Assembly: GCF_012939955.1 (NCBI RefSeq) | Contig: NZ_SPMY01000040.1 | Span: 19-64,018 of the forward strand | From: Candidatus Accumulibacter phosphatis | GTDB taxonomy: Bacteria > Pseudomonadota > Gammaproteobacteria > Burkholderiales > Rhodocyclaceae | DNA: 64,000 bases | Direction of reading: 5' to 3' | Shown here: positions 37,157 to 47,737 of the stretch, one piece after another | How positions within the stretch are numbered: position 1 is the stretch's first letter | How the letters are laid out: each line of letters opens with the position of its first letter | Translations under genes and position numbers: made by a program | Notes under the pieces: generated by a model | Seen by the model: only the letters and a program-made list of their open reading frames with translations | Told to the model about the DNA's origin: nothing | The model's database searches: none

Positions 37157-38425
37157 ATGGTTGAAAGGAGAACATTCCAGTTGTCGCGCAAGGCGATCGC
37201 CTTGGTGCTCGCTGGCGGGCGCGGCAGTCGCTTGCACGAACTCACTGATCGCCGCGCCAAACCGGCGGTGCACTTTGGCGGCAAGTTCCGGATCATCGAT
37301 TTCGCCTTGTCGAACTGCGTCAATTCGCAGTTTCGACGCGTTGGCGTGGTGACCCAGTACAAATCACACAGCCTTTTGCGTCACCTGCAGCGCGGCTGGA
37401 GTTTCCTGCACGGCGAAGTCAACGAGTTCGTCGACCTGTTGCCGGCGCAGCAGCGGATTGACGAGGAGTCCTGGTATCGTGGCACGGCCGACGCCGTTTA
37501 CCAGAACATCGACATCCTCGAAACCTATAATCCGGCGCCCGAGTACGTCGTGATCCTGGCCGGCGACCATGTCTACAAGATGAACTACGGCATTATGCTT
37601 GTCGATCACGTCGAGAGCGGAGCCGAATGCACCGTCGCCTGCATCGAGGTGCCGCGCAAGGAAGCCAGTGGTTTCGGTATCGTCGACGTCGATGAGAACG
37701 GCATGATTACCGACTTCATCGAGAAGCCGGCCGATCCACCGGCGATGCCGGGAAATCCGGAGATGTCCTTGTGCAGCATGGGCGTCTACGTCTTCAATGC
37801 CAAGTACCTGTATGCCGAACTGGCCCGTGATATTGCCGACGAGACCTCCAATCACGACTTCGGCAAGGACATCATTCCACGCGCCGTGGCCAACCGCTGC
37901 GCGGTCGCACACTCGTTTTCGCGCAGCTGTGTCATGGCTCCCGATGAACCCTTCAGGGAGCACTACTGGCGTGACGCGGGGACGATTGATGCCTACTGGG
38001 ACGCCAACATCGATCTGACTGGCACGGTCCCGGCGCTGAATCTCTATGACAGCAACTGGCCGGTGTGGACCTATCAAGAGCAGTTGCCACCGGCCAAATT
38101 CGTCCATAACCATCTCGACCGGCGCGGCACGGCCATCGAGTCCACGGTTTCCGGCGGCTGTATCGTTTCTGGCGAAATCAATCGTTCGCTGTTGTTTTCC
38201 AGTTCTCGCGTCCATTCCTACGCCAGGGTGAACCTGTCGGTCCTGCTTCCCGGTACGGTCATCGGGTCGCGAGCTCGTCTGAGTCGCTGCGTCGTGGACA
38301 GTGGCTGTCAGATTCCGCCGGGCATGGTCGTTGGCGAAGACCCGGAAGACGATGCGCGTCGTTTCCGGCATACCGAGAACGGCGTTACGCTGATTACGCA
38401 GAAAATGATCGAGCGACTCACCTGA
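37157..38425 (+). CDS. glgC: Glucose-1-phosphate adenylyltransferase
   Basis: A 422-residue ADP-glucose pyrophosphorylase, the committed and allosterically regulated step of glycogen synthesis. Substrate and ATP motifs: [52 protein letters not shown], and FIEKP. The left-handed beta-helix C-terminus carries the usual hexapeptide pattern. ATG 37157 fits family length. It lies 61 bp after pgm and 20 bp before glgA. Confidence 0.95.
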   Translation: MVERRTFQLSRKAIALVLAGGRGSRLHELTDRRAKPAVHFGGKFRIIDFALSNCVNSQFRRVGVVTQYKSHSLLRHLQRGWSFLHGEVNEFVDLLPAQQRIDEESWYRGTADAVYQNIDILETYNPAPEYVVILAGDHVYKMNYGIMLVDHVESGAECTVACIEVPRKEASGFGIVDVDENGMITDFIEKPADPPAMPGNPEMSLCSMGVYVFNAKYLYAELARDIADETSNHDFGKDIIPRAVANRCAVAHSFSRSCVMAPDEPFREHYWRDAGTIDAYWDANIDLTGTVPALNLYDSNWPVWTYQEQLPPAKFVHNHLDRRGTAIESTVSGGCIVSGEINRSLLFSSSRVHSYARVNLSVLLPGTVIGSRARLSRCVVDSGCQIPPGMVVGEDPEDDARRFRHTENGVTLITQKMIERLT

Positions 38426-38445
38426 CGCGGCAGGCTCGATAGTCC

Positions 38446-39889
38446 GTGCGCATTCTGCACGTTGCCGCGGAGATCTACCCGCTGGTCAAGACCGGCGGCC
38501 TCGCTGACGTCGTGGCCGCCTTGCCGGCTGCCCTGGCCGCGCGCGGACTCGACGTTCGCATCCTGTTGCCAGGGATGCCGGCGATGCTCAAGGGCGTGAC
38601 CGATCTCGAGCGAGTGATCCACATCGGTCCGGCCTTTGGCGCTGCGCTCATTACCCTGCGCCTTGGCCGCCTGCCCGACAGCGGCTTGCTGGCTTACATC
38701 ATCGACGCGCCTTTTCTTTACCGGCGCGACGGTAATCCTTACCTTGGCCCGGACGCTTGCGACTGGCGCGACAACCATCGCCGCTTTGCGCTCCTCGGCT
38801 GGGTTGCGGCACACCTCGCTGCCGGAGAGCTTGATCAATACTGGCAGCCCGAAGTCGTGCACGCGCACGATTGGCACGCTGGACTGGCGCCCGCCTACAT
38901 CGCGCAGAATCCGGCCCTGTCCACAGCCACCGTGTTCACCATCCACAATCTCTCCTTCCGCGGCCTTTTCCCTCTCGACTACCACCACGACCTGGGTTTG
39001 CAGATTTCTGGTGCCAATCAGAGTGGCATCGAGTTTCACGGACAGTTGTCGTTCATGAAGGCTGCGCTGGTGCATGCGAAACGGGTCAACGCCGTCAGCC
39101 CGACCTATGCGCGGGAAATCTGCACGCAGGAATTCGGCTGGGGGGCTGGACGGCGTACTGCGTGGTCGGGGCGACGATCTTTCTGGCATCCTCAATGGTG
39201 TTGACTATTCCGTCTGGGACGCCAGCAGCAACCCCGCCCTGAGCATGAACTACCGTCCCGAACGCCTGCGCGGCAAGCTGGTCTGCAAGCTCAGGCTGCA
39301 AAAAGATCTCAATTTCGTTCCCCGTGCCAAGGCGCCGCTGTTCGCGATCATCAGTCGATTGACCTCGCAAAAGGGCATGGATCTGGTCCTTGGTGCCTTG
39401 CCGACGCTGTTGGCCGAGGGGGCGCAGCTGGTGGTCATTGGCAGCGGCGAGGCCGACATCGAAGCCGCTTTCAGGGCCGCGGCGACGGCTCATCCCGCCG
39501 CTGTGTCGGTCCATCTCGGCTACGACGAGCCCTTGTCACACCGTATCATGGCCGCCGCCGACATCTTGCTCGTTCCTTCGCGTTTCGAGCCCTGCGGCCT
39601 GACGCAGCTCTACGCCCTGCGCTATGGCACCGTGCCACTGGTGCGGCGAGTCGGCGGCCTGGCCGATACGGTGATCGATGCGACGGTGGAAAACCTCAAA
39701 GCAGGTACGGCCAACGGTTTCTCGTTTGACGATGCCAGCAGCCGTCAGCTGGCCGCAAGGATAAGCAAGGCCTGCGTGCTCTACCGCGACGCCGCGACCT
39801 GGCACCGCCTGCAGCAGCACGGCATGGCGCAGGATTTTTCCTGGGATGACTCGGCAAGGCGCTACGAGGCCCTGTACCGAAGCATCTGA
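38446..39889 (+). CDS. glgA: Glycogen synthase, GlgA (one frameshift)
   Basis: Glycogen synthase (GT5) adds ADP-glucose to glycogen. GTG 38446 starts [26 protein letters not shown], the family KTGGLADV signature. The frame breaks at a G6 run (39140-39145) within EFGWG. Removing one G restores [25 protein letters not shown] and the C-terminal GT-B half with [10 protein letters not shown] and [19 protein letters not shown], ending at 39889 with 480 residues. It completes the pgi-pgm-glgC-glgA run; no branching enzyme is present in the window. Confidence 0.9.
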
Positions 39890-39988
39890 AGGGTCGAAGA
39901 GTCGTCCCACGCGTTGTTCCCTGGCGAGCCTATGGTTAATCCCTACGTACGCAGCGCTGGCTGTGCCAGGCAGTATCAAGTGCGGCTC

Positions 39989-40018
39989 CTGTCAGCGCAG
40001 CCGAGTGAGCACTATAAT
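39989..40018 (+). promoter_or_regulatory. Possible sigma-70 promoter upstream of DUF1015
   Basis: TATAAT (40013-40018) is a perfect -10 hexamer, with CTGTCA (39989-39994) 18 bp upstream as a -35 (four of six). The pair would start transcription about 80 bp ahead of the DUF1015 start. Confidence 0.4.
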
Positions 40019-40103
40019 CGCGGCTGCAGTGGCAACATCGCCGTCGCAAGGGTGAGAATTTGCGACCGTAATTTCCAGAATCAAACTCCCACAGGAGAGC
40101 TCA

Positions 40104-41348
40104 TTGTCTTTTGATCATTGCCTTATTCGGCCGTTTGCCGGTCTCCGTCCGCGTCGCCAGGATGCCGCGGCAGTTGCCGCGCCGCCTTATGATGTCCTCT
40201 CCAGCGATGAGGCTCGCGCGGCGGCGAGCGGCAAGCCCTTGTCTTTCCTGCATGTGTCCAAGGCCGAGATCGACCTGCCGCCGGAGATCGATCACTTCGC
40301 GCCCGAGGTCTATGCTCAGTCGGCGGAAAATTTTCAGCGTCTGATCGACGACGGCGTGCTCTGCCGCGACCCGCATGCGTGCTATTACGCCTATCGACTG
40401 GTGATGGGCGAACATGTCCAGACAGGACTGGTGGCCGCTGCTTCGATAGCCGCCTACGACAGCAACCGTATCCGCAAGCATGAGTTCACCCGCCCGGACA
40501 AGGAAGACGACCGTGTTCGGCAGATTGAAGCACTGAATGCACAAACCGGTCCCGTGCTGCTGGTCAATGGCGACGACGAGACCCTTGAGCGCCTGCTCCG
40601 GGAGGCCGCCGAAAGTGTGCCCGTCGCTGATGTGACGGGCGACAACGGCATCCGGCATACCCTGTGGATGATCGACGACGAGGAGAGTGTTGCGCCTATC
40701 AGTGCGCTCGTCGAAGCCATGCCTGCGCTGTATATCGCCGACGGTCATCATCGCTCGGCAGCGGCCTCGCGAGTAGCCGCGGCGCGGCGTGGCCAGGCGG
40801 GTGCAGCGGCTAGCGCGGAGTTTTTCCTGGCGGTGATCTTCCCCGCTTCACAGATGCGCATCCTCGACTACAACCGTGTCGCTCGCGACCTCAATGGCTT
40901 GAGCGAGGAAGCTTTCCTGGCGGCGGTTGGCGAGCGCTATCACGTTCTGCCGTCGACCAGCCCGGTGAAGCCGGAGCGTAGCGGCGTCTGCGGCATGTAT
41001 CTTGGCGCTCGCTGGTATCGCCTGGAACTGCGGCCTGGTTTGCTTCCGGCGGCCGATCCGGTACGGCGCGTCGACGTTTCCGTGCTCGCCGAGCAGATCC
41101 TTGCTCCGGTGCTGGGAATCACCGACCTGCGCCGCGATACGCGCATCGATTTTGTTGGCGGCATGCGCGGCCTGGGCGAACTCGAACGACGGGTGAATAG
41201 TGGCGAGATGGCGGTTGCCTTTGCGCTCTATCCGACGCAGATGGCCGACCTGATGGCGGTTGCCGATGCCGGCGAGGTGATGCCGCCCAAGTCGACGTGG
41301 TTCGAACCCAAACTCGCCGACGGCCTGGTGTCGCACGTCCTGGATTGA
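40104..41348 (+). CDS. DUF1015 family protein
   Basis: A 414-residue soluble protein. It shows the family start FAGLRPRRQDAAAVAAPPYDVLSSDEA, the central RKHEFTRPDKEDDR and a His-rich motif YIADGHHRSAAASRVA, which resembles a catalytic or metal-binding motif. The enzyme activity of the family is unknown to me. A TTG start at 40104 is chosen because AGGAGAG lies about 8 bp upstream and the family starts with similar residues. It stands alone after glgA and is convergent with selD. Confidence 0.85.
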   Translation: MSFDHCLIRPFAGLRPRRQDAAAVAAPPYDVLSSDEARAAASGKPLSFLHVSKAEIDLPPEIDHFAPEVYAQSAENFQRLIDDGVLCRDPHACYYAYRLVMGEHVQTGLVAAASIAAYDSNRIRKHEFTRPDKEDDRVRQIEALNAQTGPVLLVNGDDETLERLLREAAESVPVADVTGDNGIRHTLWMIDDEESVAPISALVEAMPALYIADGHHRSAAASRVAAARRGQAGAAASAEFFLAVIFPASQMRILDYNRVARDLNGLSEEAFLAAVGERYHVLPSTSPVKPERSGVCGMYLGARWYRLELRPGLLPAADPVRRVDVSVLAEQILAPVLGITDLRRDTRIDFVGGMRGLGELERRVNSGEMAVAFALYPTQMADLMAVADAGEVMPPKSTWFEPKLADGLVSHVLD

Positions 41349-41413
41349 GCTTCGCAACCGGGTGAGCCGACGAAGCAAGCAGGGGGTCGGTAGCTGGCGT
41401 CCGTGCGTCGGCT

Positions 41414-42536
41414 TCAGCCCGTCCCGGTCTCGCTCTTGACGACGGAAACCTGCGTTTTCCCGGCGCTCAACTCACCGATCACCGTCGCCTGATCGAAGCC
41501 TTCCTGCAGGAAAACCGACAGGACTTCGGTGACCACTTCCGGCGCACAGGCGATCAACAAGCCGCCGCTGGTCTGCGGATCGGTCAGCAGGGCCTGTTCA
41601 AGCCCAGTCAGGTGCTTCGTCGTCGCTTCGGCCACGTAGTCTCCGTAGCTCGTCCAGTTGCGATCCGAGGCACCGGTAATGCAGCCTTTTTCGGCATAAT
41701 CGAGGGCGTCGGCCAATAGCGGCAAGGCCGCGTAATCGATGACCGCCGAGACTCGCGATGCCTTGCAGATTTCCACCAGATGACCGAGCAGGCCGAAGCC
41801 TGTGACGTCAGTCATCGCATGTACGCCGGCCAGGCAGGCGAGCGCCCGTCCGGGCGTGTTGAGCTGCGTCGTCGAAGCGATCATTGCTGTGTAGTGGCTG
41901 GTCGAAAGCAGTCCCTTCTTGAGCGCTGCGCTGTAAAAGCCAACGCCCAATCCCTTGCCGAGAATCAGCTTGTCGCCGGGGCGGGCGCCGGAGTTGCGCT
42001 TGAGGTTGTCGGGATGCACCAGACCAATGGCGACGAGACCGTAAATCGGTTCGAGGGAGTCGATGGTGTGGCCACCGGCAATTGGAATACCCGCCTTCGC
42101 ACAGATCGACTCGCCCCCTTCGAGAATGCGTTTGATCGTCGCGAGCGGCAGTTTGTTGACCGGCATGCCGACGATGGCCAGCGCCAGCAGCGGTACGCCA
42201 CCCATGGCATAGACGTCGGACAGGGCGTTGGTCGCTGCGATGCAGCCGAAATCGAAGGGGTCATCGACAATTGGCATGAAGAAATCGGTGGTCGCTACCA
42301 GCGCCTGATCGGTGTTGAGCTGGTAGACGGCTGCGTCATCACTGGTCTCGATGCCGACCAGCAATTGCTTGGGGACGATGGCGGGAACGGTCTTGGCGAG
42401 GATCTGTTCGAGTACATTCGGAGCGATCTTGCATCCGCAGCCGCCGCCGTGTGCAAACTGGGTCAGTTTGAGCGGCTCGCTGTGGACGTTTTCCGGAGTT
42501 GCGGGCGCGTTGGTCCGGGATTTTTTTTTTGGTCAT
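41414..42536 (-). CDS. selD: Selenide, water dikinase SelD (one frameshift)
   Basis: SelD makes monoselenophosphate from selenide and ATP for selenoprotein and selenouridine synthesis. Correct N-terminal sequence appears only if a run of ten T's (42521-42530) loses one base: MTKKKSRTNAPATPENVHSEP then LTQFAHGGGCGCKIAPNVLE, where the first Cys of GCGCK replaces Sec. The rest reads ETSDDAAVY, ATTDFFMPIVDDPFDFG and GHTIDSLEPIYG. Length is 373 residues. The frame is otherwise intact from TTG 42364. It is convergent with the DUF1015 gene. Confidence 0.9.
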
Positions 42537-42605
42537 GATAAGTCCGCTAGGGGGGCTGGGGCGTCAAGGTGGTGGTGTGGCCGGGGTCTCTACCGGCGAG
42601 GCTTT

Positions 42606-42812
42606 TCAGCTGCTTTCGAAGCCCGCCTCATCGATCGCCGCCGTGAAGTCGGCGATGCTCGCCAACTTCGGGTCGTAGCTGATTCTGGCCTGGCCGGCGT
42701 CCAGCGACACCTCGACTCGGGCAACTCCGGGCAAGCTCTCGAGGAGCATGCTGACGCTTTTTACACAGGACTGGCAGTGCATTCCGACAACGCCAATGGC
42801 GATGGTCTCCAT
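42606..42812 (-). CDS. copZ: Copper chaperone, heavy-metal-associated domain
   Basis: A 68-residue HMA-domain protein with the metal-binding motif GMHCQSC near residues 10-16 and a beta-alpha-beta-beta-alpha-beta-like pattern (VKSVSMLLESLPGVARVEVSL). It should carry Cu(I) to CopA, whose gene lies 86 bp upstream in the same direction. The symbol is assigned by context. Confidence 0.85.
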   Translation of the reverse strand: METIAIGVVGMHCQSCVKSVSMLLESLPGVARVEVSLDAGQARISYDPKLASIADFTAAIDEAGFESS

Positions 42813-42898
42813 TTCGCTTCCCTTTCATGTTGTCGGCGCCCTTGCTCGCCGGCGCGCGCCGCAGTCAGTCCCGTTTCCATTGCCGGCACCGCCGGCCA

Positions 42899-45338
42899 TC
42901 AGCTGCGGCCCGCATGCCAGCGCTTGAGGAGCAGCGAGTTGGTGACCACCGAAACCGAGCTCATCGCCATCGCCGCGCCGGCAATGACCGGATTGAGCAT
43001 GCCGAGTGCGGCCAGCGGTATGCCGAGAACATTGTAGATGAAGGCAGAGAAGAGATTCTGCCTGATTTTCCGTAGCGTCGCACGCGAAAGAAGGATGGCG
43101 TCGGCAATTCCATTCAGGTCCCCACGCACCAGCGTCACGTCGGCGGCCTCGATGGCTGCGTCCGATCCGGCGCCGATGGCGAAGCTGACATCAGCCGCCG
43201 CCAGCGCCGGGGCGTCGTTGATTCCGTCGCCGACCATGGCGACGACAGTGCCGCCCGACTTCAGCGTATTGACTGCCGCGGCTTTGTCGCCGGGGAGTAT
43301 GCCGGCCCGGAACTCTTCGATTCCCGCTTCGTTGGCGATCGCTGCTGCTGTCGCAGCGTGGTCGCCGGTCAGCATCACCACCCGGATACCCATGCCTTTG
43401 AGCCGGGTCACGGCGGCGCGAGAGGTGCTGCGCAAGGGGTCGGCGATGGCCAGCAGCGCCAGGGCCCGCTCGCTGTCTGCCTGATTGCTTTCGGCGTTAC
43501 TGCCGCCCGGGCCTCGTTCAGCGAGGATCACCACGGTCTTGCCCGTGCGCTGCAGCTTGGCAATCTGGTCGCGCGGCAAACTCATGGCGACAAACTCGCT
43601 GGGGGCAGCGAGGCGCAGCAGACGTTCGCCAACCCGACCCTCCACCCCGCGACCGGGAAGGGCGCGGAACTGGGTCAGCGCCGGTAGCGTCAGCTGGCTG
43701 GCTTGCGCATGCTGCAGGATGGCCTTGGCCAGGGGATGTTCGGAACCCTGTTCGAGAGCGGCTGCCAGGGTCAGTGCTTCGTCCGCCGACACAGCGAGCG
43801 GCAGCAGATCGGTGAGCACCGGCTCGCCACGGGTCAGTGTGCCGGTCTTGTCGACGGCCAGCACGCTGATTTTCTCGGCACGTTCCAGCGCTTCGGCATT
43901 TTTGATCAGGATACCCGCCGTGGCACCCTGTCCGGTGGCGACCATGATCGCCGTCGGCGTTGCCAGCCCGAGGGCGCAAGGACAGGCAATCACCAGCACC
44001 GCCACGGCATTGATCAGGGCGACGCTGAAGTCGCCGCCAAACGCCCACCAGCCAAGCAGGGTGCACAGGGCAATGGCACAGACGATGGGTACGAAAATTG
44101 CCGAGATGCGGTCGGCGAGGCGCTGCACGGGCGCTTTTGAGCCCTGTGCTTCGGCGACCATGCGGATGATTCCGGCGAGCAGGGTGTGTTCCCCGACGCC
44201 GCTGGCTCGACAGCGCAGCATTCCCTCGCCGTTGGCCGTGGCCGCGAAGACGCGTGCTCCCGGCTCCTTGGCCACCGGCATGCTCTCGCCGGTGAGCATC
44301 GCTTCATTGACCGTCGACGCACCATCAATGACTTCGCCATCGACCGGCAGGTTTTCGCCCGCGCGGACGACAAAGATATCGCCGGGGATGAGCAGCGCGG
44401 CGTCGAGTTCTATCAGCCTGCCGTCACGCTCGACGCGTGCTGTTTTCGGCTGCAGGCGGACGAGTGCTTCGATCGCGTCGGTGGTTCTGGCCTTGGCCCG
44501 TGCTTCGAGCAATTTGCCCAACAGGACCAGGGTGATCACGGCCGCCGAGGCTTCGAAATAGACATGCAGATGGGCAGCGCCGGAGACGGTGACGAAGAGG
44601 CTGAAGCCATAAGCCATGCTGGTTCCCAGGGCGACCAGCAGGTCCATGTTCGCCCCGCCACCACGCAAGGCCTTCCACGCACCAGCGTAGAAACGCCAGC
44701 CGAGCCAGAACTGCACCGGCGTCGCCAGTGCGAGTTGCAGCCAGCGCGGCAGCAGGTCCGGGTGAGCTTGCCCGCCGCCCACATCGAACATGGTCAGCAT
44801 CTGCGCGGCCAAAGGCAGAGTTAGCGCGGCCGCCATCCAGAAGCGGCGCAGTTCAGCCTGTTCGGCGGCTATTTTTTTGGCCTTCTCCTCGTTGCGGCAG
44901 CGATTATCGGCGAGGCGCCCAACAAAGCCGGCACGTTCGACGGTGGCGAGCAGCAGCGCTGGATCGACCATGCCCGGCGTATGGCGGAGCGTCGCCCGCT
45001 CGGTCGCCAGGTTGACGACCGCCTCGACCCCTGGTAGCCGGTTGAGGAGCTTTTCAAGGCGCGTCGAGCAGGCGGCGCAAGTCATTCCTTCGATGGCCAG
45101 TTCTGTGGTCTGTTGCGGGACGCTGAAACCCGCTTTCGCGATCGCCGCGACGACCTCTTGCGGCGAGCTGGTGCCCGGCGAAAGGGCGACCTGGGCGCGT
45201 TCGCTGGCCAGGTTGACGCTAGCCATGACGCCGGGCAAGCGGTTGAGGACTTTCTCGATGCGCGTTGCGCAGGCCGCGCAAGTCATGCCCGCGATCGGCA
45301 GGTCGAGGCGTGGCGAGTTTTTTTTTCTGTTCGCTCAT
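42899..45338 (-). CDS. copA: Copper-exporting P-type ATPase, CopA (one frameshift)
   Basis: An 812-residue P1B-type ATPase that pumps Cu(I) out of the cytoplasm. Two N-terminal HMA domains each carry GMTCAAC. The membrane part has the CPC motif (CPCALGLATP), followed by the phosphorylation site DKTGTLTRG, GDGINDAPALA and the P-type HP motif in GSEHPLAKAIL. A T9 run (45318-45326) breaks the frame close to the start; with one base removed the N-terminus is MSEQKKNSPRLDLPIAGMTC from ATG 45338. Without the correction, translation would have to begin at the GMTC Met. The gene lies 21 bp after the SafE-like gene and before copZ. Confidence 0.92.
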
Positions 45339-45358
45339 CGTTTGAGAAGTCGCCTTAA

Positions 45359-46051
45359 TCATGGGGTGTATGCTGACGTCACGATAAGCATGCGCGCCAG
45401 CCCGATCATGCCCCAGACGCCAAAGCCGAGAATCAGCAATCCGGATGCCAGGCGTAGCCTTGAATTGCGTGCATAGGCCTGCAAGCGTGACGCAAGCAGG
45501 CCGGCGAGCAGCAGATTCGGCAGGGTGCCAGCGCCGAAGGCGAGCATCAGTCCGGCGCCGTGCACGGCGGAACCACTGGTCAATGCTGTGGCGAGCGCAC
45601 TGTAGACCAGTCCACAGGGCAACCAGCCCCAGAGCAGGCCGAGTGGAAAAGCCTGCGCCATGCTGCGTGCGGGCAGGAAATGCCGGGTCAGTGGTTGCAG
45701 ATGCCGCCACAGCTTCTGGCCGAAGCGCTCGGTGAACGCCAGCGCCCTGGTCAGGCCCATGAGATACAGGCCGAGGGCGATAAGCATCAGGTTGGCAAGC
45801 AGGAAGAGGGCGCTGCGTAGTGGCAACTGCCCGGACAAGGCGAGGCTTGCTTCGCCGAGCGCACCGGCGACGGCGCCGGCTGCCGCGTAGCTGAGGATTC
45901 GTCCGGCGTTGTAAGCGAGGAGCAGCGAGGCGCGCGCGGGACCGCCCATCGACAGCGCGCTGACGATTCCGCCGCACATGACGACGCAGTGCGTCCCCCC
46001 GAGCAGACCGATCAACAGCAGGGCGAGATAAGACGATTCTGGCATGACCAT
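45359..46051 (-). CDS. Sulfite exporter TauE/SafE-type membrane protein
   Basis: A 228-230 residue protein with six predicted transmembrane segments of the DsbD-like/SafE group. A conserved metal-type motif GGTHCVVMCGG lies near residue 20, and a second short motif WGWLPCGLVYSAL near 140. Related proteins are found beside cytochrome cbb3 oxidase (cco) genes and copper genes, and a role in copper supply has been proposed. Here it precedes copA by 21 bp. Start is ATG 46051 or 46045. Substrate is not determined. Confidence 0.7.
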   Translation of the reverse strand: MVMPESSYLALLLIGLLGGTHCVVMCGGIVSALSMGGPARASLLLAYNAGRILSYAAAGAVAGALGEASLALSGQLPLRSALFLLANLMLIALGLYLMGLTRALAFTERFGQKLWRHLQPLTRHFLPARSMAQAFPLGLLWGWLPCGLVYSALATALTSGSAVHGAGLMLAFGAGTLPNLLLAGLLASRLQAYARNSRLRLASGLLILGFGVWGMIGLARMLIVTSAYTP

Positions 46052-46150
46052 GAAAGTCGCGTCTGCGCCTGACGAATCTCCCTTCTCCCTGCGCGGGAGA
46101 AGGGTTGGGAAAGAGGGGGGCGGTCATGCTCTTCATGTCGGGGAGAACCT
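46050..46150. repeat. Dispersed hairpin repeat upstream of the SafE-like gene
   Basis: A copy of the element seen at about 6791, 10747 and 22014. The core hairpin CCCTTCTCCCTG with GCGGGAGAAGGG is perfect, flanked by GACGAATCT and GGTCATGC/TCATGTC. It lies between the SafE-like gene and the hemN 3' end, where it could serve as an RNA structure in transcripts. Confidence 0.65.
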
Positions 46151-46243
46151 ATATGACATGACTCTTGGGGATGAGTGCGAACGCCGAGCTGAATGAGCCG
46201 GGATTTTACTCCTTCCTCCTCGGCGCCCGGCTGCGCCTTGGTT

Positions 46244-47641
46244 TCAGATCACCTTCGAGTAGCGGGTACGCTGTCGGTCGGCGCGCAGGTAGCGGTCGAA
46301 AACCATCGAAATTGCGCGTACCAGCATCCGTCCTTTCGGGAGAATGGTGATCCAGCGGTCGTCGATGCGCACCAGTCCGGCATCGACCAACTCGTGCAGA
46401 TCTTCGAGCTCGGTGGCGAAATGCCTCTTGAAGTCGATCAGGTGAGCAATTTCAATCGACTCGATGGACAACTCGAAGTGACACATCAGTGACTGAATGA
46501 TCGACCGCCGCAGCAGGTCGTCGGCGTTCAGTTCGATCCCGCGATAGACGGGTAGGGTGCCGCTGTCAAGCAGGTCATAGTACTCGTCGAGGGTCTTCAC
46601 GTTCTGACTGTAGGTCGGTCCGACCTTGCCGATCGACGAGATGCCGAAGGCCAGCAGGTCACAGTCCGAATGCGTCGAATAGCCCTGGAAGTTGCGATGC
46701 AGGCGCCCCTGCCGCTGAGCCGTTGCCAGTTCATCGTCGGGCTTGGCGAAATGGTCCATGCCGATATAGACATAGCCGGCTTCCGTCATCTTGCGGATGG
46801 CCAGTGAAAGAATCTGCAGGCGTGCATCGGCGCTCGGCATATCCACGTCGAGGATGCGCCGTTGCGGCTTGAACAGGCTCGGCAAATGCGCGTAGTTGTA
46901 GATCGATACGCGGTCCGGGCTGGCGGCAATGACTCGGTCCAGCGTGCGGCTGAAGCCGATCACCGTCTGTTTGGGAAGACCGTAGATCAGGTCGACACTG
47001 ATCGACTTGAAGCCGCTGGCGCGCGCTGCGTCCATTACCGCCAGCGTTTCTTCCTCGCTCTGAACACGATTTACGGCCTGCTGGACTGCCGGGTCGAAAT
47101 CCTGGACGCCGACACTCATGCGGTTGAAGCCCAATTCTGCCAGTAGTTCGACGGTTGCGCGATCGACCTTGCGGGGGTCGACTTCGATCGAGTATTCGCC
47201 GTCTTCGATCAACTTGAAGTGCTGGCGTGTGGCCGCCATCAGTTGGCGCATTTCATCGTGCGCGAGGAAGGTCGGCGTACCGCCACCCCAGTGCAGTTGC
47301 GCCACTTCCTGATCGCCCCCTTCGAGATGGCTGCTCTGCAGCGCTAGTTCGCGGGCCAGATACTTCAGGTACTTGGCTGAACGACCATGGTCTTTGGTAA
47401 TGATCTTGTTGCAGGCGCAGTAGTAACAGATGGTGTTGCAGAAGGGAATGTGGAAGTACAATGACAACTGCCGGCTGACGGCACCAATGTTGCGCTTGCC
47501 GAGCCATAGTTGGTATGCATCCGGGCCAAAGGCCTCAACGAAGCGATCCGCTGTCGGGTAGGACGTGTAGCGGGGGCCGTTGATGTCGAAGCGGCGGATG
47601 ATCTGCGGATCAAACACGAGGTTTTCAGCGCCAGCGTTCAT
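46244..47641 (-). CDS. hemN: Oxygen-independent coproporphyrinogen III oxidase, HemN
   Basis: A 465-residue radical SAM enzyme that makes protoporphyrinogen IX without oxygen. The 4Fe-4S motif CNTICYYCAC (CxxxCxxC plus an extra Cys, typical of true HemN) is near residue 63. It also shows YTSYPTADRF, HWGGGTPTFL, SVGVQDFDPAVQQAVNR and GYSTHSDCDLLAFGISSIG. ATG 47641 fits. A Fnr-type box upstream suggests induction under low oxygen. It supplies heme and the siroheme-independent branch; heme d1 is made from uroporphyrinogen by nir genes elsewhere in the window. Confidence 0.94.
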   Translation of the reverse strand: MNAGAENLVFDPQIIRRFDINGPRYTSYPTADRFVEAFGPDAYQLWLGKRNIGAVSRQLSLYFHIPFCNTICYYCACNKIITKDHGRSAKYLKYLARELALQSSHLEGGDQEVAQLHWGGGTPTFLAHDEMRQLMAATRQHFKLIEDGEYSIEVDPRKVDRATVELLAELGFNRMSVGVQDFDPAVQQAVNRVQSEEETLAVMDAARASGFKSISVDLIYGLPKQTVIGFSRTLDRVIAASPDRVSIYNYAHLPSLFKPQRRILDVDMPSADARLQILSLAIRKMTEAGYVYIGMDHFAKPDDELATAQRQGRLHRNFQGYSTHSDCDLLAFGISSIGKVGPTYSQNVKTLDEYYDLLDSGTLPVYRGIELNADDLLRRSIIQSLMCHFELSIESIEIAHLIDFKRHFATELEDLHELVDAGLVRIDDRWITILPKGRMLVRAISMVFDRYLRADRQRTRYSKVI

Positions 47642-47661
47642 GTTTCCACTTCATTGTTGGT

Positions 47662-47710
47662 TGCGTGCATTATCGGATTGCCCTGAAGTAAGCGGGTTGA
47701 CGTGGATCAA
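47662..47710 (-). promoter_or_regulatory. hemN promoter with Fnr-type box
   Basis: TTGACGTGGATCAA (47697-47710) is one mismatch from TTGAT-N4-ATCAA. A -10 hexamer GATAAT reads on the minus strand at 47674-47669. With transcription from about 47662 the box is centred 41.5 bp upstream, the position for class II activation, and the leader is about 21 nt. The same box lies close to the fnr start and could also repress fnr. Confidence 0.7.
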
Positions 47711-47737
47711 ACGCAGAGTTTAGTGAAAAGGATGTCG

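Noticed and set aside
42521-42530. T10 run as a terminator for an upstream plus-strand gene
   Set aside because: No stem precedes it; it lies within the selD coding region on the minus strand.
47702-47737. GTG start of fnr at 47702
   Set aside because: It begins inside the Fnr-type box and would add residues before the usual start; ATG 47738 places the first Cys at residue 19 as in E. coli Fnr.
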